From positions 1-5,523 of the forward strand of contig JAOTTZ010000143.1 in assembly GCA_029864165.1 (NCBI GenBank): a stretch of 5,523 nt of DNA, given 5' to 3'. The stretch comes from Burkholderiaceae bacterium. Its GTDB lineage: Bacteria > Pseudomonadota > Gammaproteobacteria > Burkholderiales > Burkholderiaceae_C. A program made the position numbers and the translations under genes. Shown here piece by piece: positions 1 to 5,523 of this stretch. The notes beneath the pieces are model-generated. The model was given only the letters and a program-made list of their open reading frames with translations. It did no database searches and was not told the origin of the DNA. Numbering within the stretch: position 1 is the stretch's first letter; the number at the start of each line of letters is the position of its first letter.

Positions 1-1
1 C

Positions 2-2107
2 GTCGCGCACCTGCACCCGCGCTTGCGCAGCCATGTCACGGTCGACCGCCATAGCTATCGCGGCGAGATCTGGCATGTGCTCAAAGATCCGATTTCCGGG
101 CGACAACACCGCCTCAATGAACTCGGATACGCCATCGTGGCGCGTCTCGATGGGCGCTTGTCGGTGCAAGAAATCTGGGATCTTGCGGTCGCTGAAGCGG
201 GTGACGCCGCGCCCACCCAACCCGAGGCCATTGCGCTGCTGGCGCAATTGCACGAAGGCGAGCTGATCCAAACCGAGGCCGCTCCCGACGTGGCCGAAAT
301 GTTCAACAGTGCCGACCGCCGCAAAAGCCGCGAGCGCAAGCAGCGTCTGAACCCGCTCTCGATGCGCGTCGGGCTGTTCGACCCCACCCCTTGGCTGAAC
401 GTGTTGGCACCTTTTGCCGCGCTCATCCTGCGCCGCTGGGCGGCCTGGGGCTGGCTGGCGCTGATCATCGTCACGCTCACGCTGCTCGCGCCGCACACTT
501 CCGAGCTGGCGGCCTATGGCACGCAACACCTGAGCACGCCGCGCATGCTGCTGATCCTGTGGCTCGCCTACCCGGTCATCAAGGCGATACACGAATTTGC
601 CCACGCATTGGCCGTTCGCGTCTGGGGTGGCGACGTCCACGAGATGGGCGTCAGCCTGCTGGTACTGATGCCCGTTCCCTATGTGGACGCGTCCAGCGCC
701 GCCGGATTTCGCGAGCGTCACCGGCGCGTGCTGGTCAGCCTGATGGGCATACTGGCCGAAACGACACTGGCCGCCCTTGCTGCGCTGGTGTGGCTGAGCG
801 TTGCCGACGGCATGCTGCGCGAAGCGGCCTTTGCCACCATGCTGATCGGTGGCGTTTCGACCCTGCTGTTCAACGGCAACCCCCTGCTGCGCTTTGACGC
901 TTACTATGCGCTGGCCGACGCTATCGAGTCGCCGGGCCTGGCGCCGCGCAGCAATGCCTACTGGCGCCACTTGCTGCGCCGCCACCTGTTTGGCGTCGCC
1001 AACGCGCTGCCGCCTGCGATTGCACCGGGCGAGCGGCGCTGGCTGCTCGGTTACGGCCTGGCGGCCGGTGTGTATCGCGTCTTTGTGGCGCTGCTCATCG
1101 TCAGCTGGCTGGTCGGGCTGAACCTGATCCTCGGCGCGATGGCGGCATTGTGGTTTTTCACCATGATGCTGGCGCGCCCGGCTTGGAAGCTGTTGAGCTA
1201 TGTAAAGACCGCGCCCGAATTGGCCGAACGTCGCGGCCGTGCCTGGGCTTGGGGCGCGCTTGCCGTCGTGGGTCCGCTGGCGCTGCTGTTTGCGATGCCG
1301 CTTCCAGACAGCACTGCCGCCGATGGCGTCGTCTGGGCACCCGAGCAAGTGCAGGTGCGCAGCGAGGCAGAAGGGTTTGTCGAGCGCGTGTACGTTCGCG
1401 ATGGGCAGCAGGTGGCCGCTGGCGAGACGATCGTGCAGCTCAGCGACCCCGTTTTAGATACCGATCTCGAGCGTGTGCGGGCGCGCCTGCGCGGCCTGGA
1501 CGTGGCCTACTACAACGCCCTGTTCACCGTGCCCGCGCAGGCCAACGCGGTCGAGCAAGAAATCCGCCGCGTTCAAGCCGAACGCGCACGTGTCGAAGCG
1601 CGCATTGCGTCGCTGTCGGTGCGCAGCGCCGTGGCCGGGCGGGTAGCGATCGCCCATGCGCAGGACCTGCCCGGCCTCTACCTGGCGCGCGGCACGCTGG
1701 TGGCCTATGTGCTGGCGCCGGCACAGGCCAGCGTGCGGGTTGTCGTGACGCAAGCCGACGTGGCACGCGTGCAGCAACGCCTTGGCGCCATCGAAGTGCG
1801 GCTGGCCGACGCGCCAGCGACGGCGCTGCGCGCCAACCTGCGCGCGCAGACACCGGCCGCGCTGCGCGAACTGCCCAGCGCTGCGTTGGGCGACCGCGCC
1901 GGGGGAACCATAGTCACCGACCCGACCGATCCCGAGGGCCTGCGCACGCTGGAGCCTCTGTTCACGTTTGACTTGATCGTTCCGCAACGCGCGTTGGATC
2001 GTATCGGCGGGCGTGCTTGGGCACGCTTTGACCATGGCAGCAGCCCACTCGCGCAGCAGTGGCTGCGCCGCCTGCAGCAACTCTTTATCGGGGCACTGGG
2101 GCCATGA
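2..2107 (+). CDS. PqqD-like / M50 (site-2 protease type) metallopeptidase / HlyD-like adaptor fusion, 5' partial
   Basis: Polytopic inner-membrane protein, 701 codons visible; residues are counted from the codon at base 2. Residues ~9-90 resemble a PqqD-like winged helix (YRGEIWHVL, then HRLNELGYAIVARLDG and a VQEIWDLA helix), a fold that binds leader peptides in RiPP systems. A basic stretch (~106-116) precedes hydrophobic segments at ~146-163, 181-207, 242-268, 275-291, 349-390 and 414-432. The zinc site is HEFAH (H197, E198, H201) plus NPLLRFD (293-299, D299 as third ligand), as in M50 proteases. Residues ~440-480 and ~538-570 look like the two halves of a lipoyl domain, split by a short coiled coil (~485-540) and followed by a barrel-like region to the C-terminus, presumably periplasmic. 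The frame is open through the left edge, so the TTG at 23 is not the true start. Its stop overlaps the SecA-like start. Domain calls are firm; substrate and proteolytic activity are unknown. Confidence 0.9.
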   Translation, partial: VAHLHPRLRSHVTVDRHSYRGEIWHVLKDPISGRQHRLNELGYAIVARLDGRLSVQEIWDLAVAEAGDAAPTQPEAIALLAQLHEGELIQTEAAPDVAEMFNSADRRKSRERKQRLNPLSMRVGLFDPTPWLNVLAPFAALILRRWAAWGWLALIIVTLTLLAPHTSELAAYGTQHLSTPRMLLILWLAYPVIKAIHEFAHALAVRVWGGDVHEMGVSLLVLMPVPYVDASSAAGFRERHRRVLVSLMGILAETTLAALAALVWLSVADGMLREAAFATMLIGGVSTLLFNGNPLLRFDAYYALADAIESPGLAPRSNAYWRHLLRRHLFGVANALPPAIAPGERRWLLGYGLAAGVYRVFVALLIVSWLVGLNLILGAMAALWFFTMMLARPAWKLLSYVKTAPELAERRGRAWAWGALAVVGPLALLFAMPLPDSTAADGVVWAPEQVQVRSEAEGFVERVYVRDGQQVAAGETIVQLSDPVLDTDLERVRARLRGLDVAYYNALFTVPAQANAVEQEIRRVQAERARVEARIASLSVRSAVAGRVAIAHAQDLPGLYLARGTLVAYVLAPAQASVRVVVTQADVARVQQRLGAIEVRLADAPATALRANLRAQTPAALRELPSAALGDRAGGTIVTDPTDPEGLRTLEPLFTFDLIVPQRALDRIGGRAWARFDHGSSPLAQQWLRRLQQLFIGALGP
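2104..2107 (+). other. ATGA start/stop overlap (translational coupling)
   Basis: The start codon ATG of the SecA-like gene (2104-2106) overlaps the stop codon TGA of the protease/adaptor fusion (2105-2107). Such overlaps usually mean that ribosomes finishing the first gene restart on the second, giving matched amounts of both proteins. Only a G-rich stretch (GGGGCACTGGGG, 2090-2101) precedes the start, so a free-standing ribosome-binding site is not convincing. Confidence 0.85.
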
Positions 2108-4074
2108 ACGGCTTGCCCGCACGTTTACCCATCCCCGGCCCGGCCTACGGTGTCTACCCCGAGCGCGTGGGCGCGGGCAACGGCGAGCAAAAGCTATCTG
2201 CCGTCTGGCACGCTATTGCCGAGCGTGTTTCGACGCCACGGCCCAGCCACTCGCGCCGGCGCTTTGTAGCCGCAATGCACAGCGCCGACGCCGCATTGGC
2301 CGTTTACGGCTCAGGCGCATTTGCGCAGCAGTTGCGCGAGCTGCGCGCACAAATGGGCAGCCGCGGCTTTGTCGAGCCTTTGCTCGCAACGGCCTTTGCG
2401 ATGGTCGCACGTACCACGGCGTCGGTGCTGGGCTTGACCCTTTATGACACGCAATTGATCGCTGCGCGCATCTTGCTCGACAACCGGTTGGCCGAGATGG
2501 CCACCGGCGAAGGCAAGACCCATGCCGCCATGCTGGCGGCAGCAACCGCCGCGCTGGCGGGCGTACCGGTGCACGTGGTCACGGCCAACGCCTATTTAGC
2601 GGCGCGCGACGCCGATCAGCTGGCCCCCGTGTACGCCGCGCTCGGCTTGCGTGTGGCGGCGATTCGCCAAGGCGACGACGACGACGCGCGGCGCGGCGCG
2701 TACCGCTGCGACATTGTCTACTGCACCGCCAGCAATCTGATCTTCGACTATTTGCGCGACCGCACCGCTGGGCATCGGGCTCAACCACTGCTGCGCGGCC
2801 TGTGCATGGCCATCGTCGACGAGGCCGACAGCGTGCTGATCGACGAAGCACGCACCCCCTTCATCCTGGCGCGCGAGCGGCACGATGCCGCCGCCGAGCA
2901 GCGCCACCGCAGCGCTTTGGCTTTGGCCACCGGGCTGCGCGCCGGCGACCATTTCCGTCTCGACGCATCGACCAGGCGCGCCCATCTCGAACCGCTGGGC
3001 GCACAGATTTGTGCCGGTGCGGCGGCGGGCTTTGGCACCAGCGACGCGCTGTGGAACAACCAGCGTTATCGAGACGAACTGATCGATCTCGCATTGACCG
3101 CGCTGCACCACTATCAACGCGATGTGCATTACATCGTGCGCGAACTTGATGGCCAGGGCAAGTTTGAGGTCGCGATTGTCGACACCACCACCGGCCGCGT
3201 CGCCGCGGGGCGGCGCTGGGCAAACGGGCTGCACCAGCTGATCGAGCTCAAAGAGCGCTGCCAGCCATCGCCGCTACAGGACACCAGTGCACAGCTGACC
3301 TACCAGCGATTCTTTCCGCGCTATTGGCGGCTCGGCGGCATGAGCGGCACGCTGCGCGAAGCCCGCACCGAGTTGCGGCAAGTCTACGGGTTGGCCGTCG
3401 AGGCTGTTCCGCTGCGTGTTCCTTGCCGGCGGATTCACAGCGCGCGGCAAATTTTTGCCAATACCGACACCCGTTGGGACGCGGTGGTAACGGCGATTAC
3501 GCGCGAACAGGCCGCAGGCCGCCCCGTGCTGGTCGGCACCGATTCGGTCGCCGACGCGCAGCTTCTGAGCGACCGCCTGCACAAAATCGGCATAGCGCAC
3601 CAGCGCCTGGACGCACGCCAGGACGCTGAAGAAGCTGCCTGCATCGCACGCGCCGGCACAGCAGGCTGCGTGACAGTCGCTACCAACATGGCCGGCCGCG
3701 GTACCGACATCAGGCTTGGCCCCGGCGTGCTTGAGCGTGGTGGCCTGCGCGTGATTGCGTGCCAGCAAAACGCTTCGGCGCGCATCGACAGGCAGTTGCA
3801 CGGCCGGGCCGCACGCGCAGGCGACCCCGGCGCTGTGAGCACCATGCTGGCGCTCGACGTCGGCCTGTTGGCGCAGCGCGTGCCAAGGCTAGGCCGCCGC
3901 CTGTTGCACCACTTGGCCAGGCCCGGTACGCCGCTACCGGCTTGGCTCGCCACGGTTGTGCTGGGGTGGCTGCAAACACGCGAGGAGCAGCGCACACGGC
4001 GCGCTCGCTCCCAACTGCTGGAAGCAGACCGAAAAATGCTACGCAGCTTGGGCTTCGGCGCCCAAGGCGAATAG
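2104..4074 (+). CDS. SecA-like preprotein translocase ATPase, short form lacking the C-terminal domains
   Basis: Cytoplasmic DEAD-type motor, 656 residues from ATG 2104. Visible SecA motifs are a Q-motif-like YDTQLIAA just before Walker A ATGEGKT (133-139), DEAD (239-242) running into SVLIDEARTPFIL, and a preprotein cross-linking-like region (~255-385) with DVHYIV (340-345) and TGRVAAGRRWANGLHQ. GMSGT (412-416), TNMAGRGTDIRLG (527-539) and RIDRQLHGRAARAGDPG (560-576, candidate arginine fingers R568 and R571) follow. The last ~36 residues resemble the start of the long scaffold helix (LLEADRKM where SecA has LLEYDDV), and the protein then stops. Housekeeping SecA is about 850-900 residues, so the helical wing, two-helix finger and cysteine-rich zinc tail are missing. 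The start was chosen because ATG 2104 overlaps the upstream stop (ATGA) and gives a sensible N-terminus; GTG 2059 would lie deep inside the upstream gene. Likely an accessory motor for the neighbouring cargo (inference). Confidence 0.92.
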   Translation: MNGLPARLPIPGPAYGVYPERVGAGNGEQKLSAVWHAIAERVSTPRPSHSRRRFVAAMHSADAALAVYGSGAFAQQLRELRAQMGSRGFVEPLLATAFAMVARTTASVLGLTLYDTQLIAARILLDNRLAEMATGEGKTHAAMLAAATAALAGVPVHVVTANAYLAARDADQLAPVYAALGLRVAAIRQGDDDDARRGAYRCDIVYCTASNLIFDYLRDRTAGHRAQPLLRGLCMAIVDEADSVLIDEARTPFILARERHDAAAEQRHRSALALATGLRAGDHFRLDASTRRAHLEPLGAQICAGAAAGFGTSDALWNNQRYRDELIDLALTALHHYQRDVHYIVRELDGQGKFEVAIVDTTTGRVAAGRRWANGLHQLIELKERCQPSPLQDTSAQLTYQRFFPRYWRLGGMSGTLREARTELRQVYGLAVEAVPLRVPCRRIHSARQIFANTDTRWDAVVTAITREQAAGRPVLVGTDSVADAQLLSDRLHKIGIAHQRLDARQDAEEAACIARAGTAGCVTVATNMAGRGTDIRLGPGVLERGGLRVIACQQNASARIDRQLHGRAARAGDPGAVSTMLALDVGLLAQRVPRLGRRLLHHLARPGTPLPAWLATVVLGWLQTREEQRTRRARSQLLEADRKMLRSLGFGAQGE

Positions 4075-4083
4075 TCGAAGAAA

Positions 4084-4088
4084 AAGGA
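4084..4088 (+). promoter_or_regulatory. Ribosome-binding site (AAGGA) of the periplasmic adaptor gene
   Basis: AAGGA sits 7 bases upstream of ATG 4096 inside the 21-base gap after the SecA-like stop codon. It is the only clear Shine-Dalgarno sequence in the window and supports the 4096 start. The A-rich run around it (4078-4088) stands out from the GC-rich surroundings. Confidence 0.85.
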
Positions 4089-4095
4089 TAGAACC

Positions 4096-5007
4096 ATGAA
4101 ATTCACCACAGTTGCTACCCTTTGCGCCGGCACCTGGCTGGCAAGCCTGGCCGGCTCTGAGGTGTACGCGCAAGCCGCAGTACCCACCAAAGCGCCGGCA
4201 AAAATCGCCGCACCCGCCGTTGCGACCACTACCGTCTCGGTACCCGCTCGCAGCTTGGCGCGGCTTGCAGCGTTGGGTTGCTTGATCGAAGCCTCGACGA
4301 TTGTCGACGTCGGCGCGTCGGTCATTGGCGTGATCGACGATATCGCCGTCGAGCGCGGCGATGTCGTCACCAAGGGGCAGGTATTGGCCCAGCTCGAAGC
4401 CAACGTCGAGCGCGCCGCGGTCAGCTTGGCGCAGACCAAGGTGCGCAACAAGGCCGACATCCAGTCGGCGCGCAGCCAGAAGGACTATGCCATCAAGAAA
4501 GCCCAGCGCACCGCCGAGCTCACCGAGCGCAAGTTTGTTTCGCACCAGGCGCTTGAGCAGGCCAAGACCGAAGCGGCCATGGCCGACATGAAACTGGCGC
4601 AGACGCTCGAGCAGCGAACACTGGCCGAGCAAGAGCTGCAACTCGCGCGCGCGCAGCTTGCGCAACGCACGATACTCAGCCCGCTCAACGGCGTGGTGGT
4701 CGACCGCTATGTCTCGGTGGGCGAGCGCATCGAAAACCGGCCGATTCTGAAGCTGGCGCAGATCGACCCGCTGCGCGTCGAGGTCGTGTTGCCCGCTTCA
4801 CAGTTCAACGCCGTCAAACCCGGCATGACGGCCCGTGTGCTGCCCGAGCTGCAAGGCACAAAAGCGCAAACCGCCACCGTGTCCATCGTCGACCGCGTGA
4901 TCGACGCTGCGAGCAACACCTTCCGCGCCCGCCTGACGCTGCCCAACCCCGACCTCAGCCTGCCTTCGGGCGTGCGCTGCAAGGTCGAGTTCACCCCTAC
5001 CACCTGA
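4096..5007 (+). CDS. Periplasmic adaptor subunit (RND/HlyD membrane-fusion family)
   Basis: Exported adaptor of 303 residues that probably bridges an inner-membrane complex to an outer-membrane channel. Residues 1-25 form a signal peptide with a likely type I cut at VYA|QA; the cysteine at residue 10 does not fit a lipobox. An Ala/Pro/Thr-rich linker (~27-50) follows. The first lipoyl half is ~64-103 (VIGVIDDIAVERGDVVTKGQVLAQL). An alpha-hairpin spans ~104-190, and its tip carries R138, L142 and S149 in the R-x3-L-x6-S spacing found in TolC-docking adaptors. The second lipoyl half is ~191-222 (ILSPLNGVVVDRYVSVGERI), followed by a beta-barrel domain to the end. The mature protein has only two cysteines, C62 and C295. 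The start is set by AAGGA 7 bases upstream and by the signal peptide beginning there. It is shorter than typical RND adaptors (about 370-400 residues), mainly from a reduced C-terminus. No RND pump gene is present in the window, so the partner is more likely the operon's fusion protein (inference). Confidence 0.92.
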   Translation: MKFTTVATLCAGTWLASLAGSEVYAQAAVPTKAPAKIAAPAVATTTVSVPARSLARLAALGCLIEASTIVDVGASVIGVIDDIAVERGDVVTKGQVLAQLEANVERAAVSLAQTKVRNKADIQSARSQKDYAIKKAQRTAELTERKFVSHQALEQAKTEAAMADMKLAQTLEQRTLAEQELQLARAQLAQRTILSPLNGVVVDRYVSVGERIENRPILKLAQIDPLRVEVVLPASQFNAVKPGMTARVLPELQGTKAQTATVSIVDRVIDAASNTFRARLTLPNPDLSLPSGVRCKVEFTPTT

Positions 5008-5019
5008 TCAGCATCGACC

Positions 5020-5523
5020 ATGGCTCTGCCTGTGCCTCTGACCAGCCTGCCGCGGATGTTGGCGCGTTCGCTGGCAGGGCTGTGGCGTCGCGGGTCGGGT
5101 GATCGTCCGGCGCAAGCGCAGGCGCGCGCCATCCTTGAGGAGCTAGAACCGAGAGTCTTGTATTCGGCCGACTCGCCGGTCGCCTTGTTCGGCGACGCCG
5201 TGGTGATGGTCGCTGCCGATCCGCGCGCACCGAGTGCTGCAGAAGCAGCGCCCAACGCGGCTGGCGCACAACCAGCGTCAACCCGGGCGCAAGAAATCGT
5301 CTTCATCGACATGCGCGTTCCCGACTACCAAGTGCTGGTCGATGACCTTCTCAGTAAGAACGACGCCTCACGTCAGTTCGAGGTTTTTGTGCTCGATCCA
5401 GACCGCGACGGTGTCGAGCAAATCGGCCAAGCCTTGGCGCAGCGGAACAACATCAGCGCCCTGCACATCATTTCGCACGGGGCTGACGGCAACGTGGCAC
5501 TCGGCAGCGGGGCACTGAACTTC
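5020..5523 (+). CDS. LEPR-x-L motif and DUF4347-type N-terminus of a probable giant surface or secreted protein, 3' partial
   Basis: Open frame of 168 codons running off the right edge with no stop, beginning 12 bases after the adaptor stop. Residues 1-37 are basic and moderately hydrophobic (several Arg, LARSLAGLWRR at 14-24) but lack the continuous hydrophobic core of a Sec signal. LEELEPRVLYSAD (39-51) matches the LEPR-XLL motif found near the N-termini of very long bacterial proteins, here with Tyr in place of the second Leu. An Ala/Pro-rich linker spans ~64-90. From ~91 the protein matches DUF4347: EIVFIDMRVPDYQVLVDDL, then EVFVLDPDRDGVEQIGQAL and LHIISHG (148-154). Such heads usually precede long repeat arrays such as VCBS or cadherin-like domains, which would lie beyond the window. 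ATG 5020 is the first start in frame after the adaptor; ATG 5056 is possible but less likely. There is no clear Shine-Dalgarno sequence, so translation may be coupled to the adaptor gene. It is the likely cargo of the operon (inference). Confidence 0.85.
   Translation, partial: MALPVPLTSLPRMLARSLAGLWRRGSGDRPAQAQARAILEELEPRVLYSADSPVALFGDAVVMVAADPRAPSAAEAAPNAAGAQPASTRAQEIVFIDMRVPDYQVLVDDLLSKNDASRQFEVFVLDPDRDGVEQIGQALAQRNNISALHIISHGADGNVALGSGALNF

Noticed and set aside
23..25. TTG as the start of the protease/adaptor fusion
   Set aside because: The same frame is open to the left edge with family-like residues (HLHPRLRSH) before it, so the true start lies outside the window.
2059..2061. GTG as the start of the SecA-like gene
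   Set aside because: It would overlap the upstream gene by 49 bases. The ATG at 2104 gives a typical ATGA overlap and a plausible N-terminus.
1454..2122. Minus-strand open frame of 222 codons
   Set aside because: It is antisense to the HlyD-like region of the fusion gene and has no domain or clear ribosome-binding site.
2104..4074. Housekeeping secA
   Set aside because: It is too short, lacks the wing, finger and zinc tail, has diverged motifs, and sits in an operon with an M50/HlyD fusion and a LEPR protein.
3435..4460. Long minus-strand open frame of 341 codons
   Set aside because: It lies antisense to the SecA-like and adaptor genes, shows no recognisable domain, and such frames are common in GC-rich coding DNA.
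4096..5007. Lipoprotein adaptor anchored through Cys10
   Set aside because: The residues before Cys10 (ATL) do not fit a lipobox, which needs Gly, Ala or Ser just before the Cys. A type I cut at VYA|QA fits better.
4707..5312. Minus-strand open frame across the adaptor/cargo junction
   Set aside because: Its translation is Ala/Ser/Arg-rich with no recognisable domain. Both plus-strand genes here have clear family matches.
5234..5518. Plus-strand open frame of 94 codons near the right edge
   Set aside because: It is in a different frame from the LEPR/DUF4347 protein, which has strong family features across the same bases.
2..5523. Type I secretion or tripartite RND efflux operon
   Set aside because: No ABC transporter or RND pump gene is present. 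The ATPase is SecA-like and the membrane protein is an M50 protease fusion.

Overview
The window looks like GC-rich proteobacterial DNA, most likely from a betaproteobacterium (Burkholderiales or Rhodocyclales type). This is judged by eye from codon usage and protein style, and the taxon is not proven. All four genes lie on the + strand, packed head to tail with at most 21 bases between them, so they read as one operon. The window cuts the first and last genes. No RNA gene, mobile element, repeat array, CRISPR or terminator was seen, and no gap exceeds 300 bases.

Layout: (1) bases 2-2107 hold the end of a large inner-membrane protein. It joins a PqqD-like winged-helix domain, a site-2-protease-type M50 zinc metalloprotease core (HEFAH and NPLLRFD) and a C-terminal HlyD-like periplasmic adaptor. 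(2) Bases 2104-4074 overlap the first gene by ATGA. They encode a 656-residue SecA-like ATPase that keeps the motor motifs but ends where the helical wing, two-helix finger and zinc tail of housekeeping SecA should follow. (3) Bases 4096-5007 encode a secreted periplasmic adaptor of the RND/membrane-fusion class, with an R-x3-L-x6-S hairpin-tip motif typical of adaptors that dock on TolC-like channels. (4) Bases 5020-5523 are the start of a protein running off the window. It has an LEPR-x-L motif near its N-terminus followed by a DUF4347-type domain, the head typically found on very long repeat-rich surface or secreted proteins.

Taken together, the genes look like a dedicated export machine encoded beside its own giant substrate. 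The proposed parts are a cytoplasmic SecA-like motor, an inner-membrane protease/adaptor fusion with a possible leader-binding domain, a periplasmic adaptor that could reach a TolC-like pore, and a cargo with an unusual N-terminus and no obvious Sec signal peptide. The individual domains are recognisable families. The joint function is inferred, and I know of no experimental description of this combination as a secretion system.
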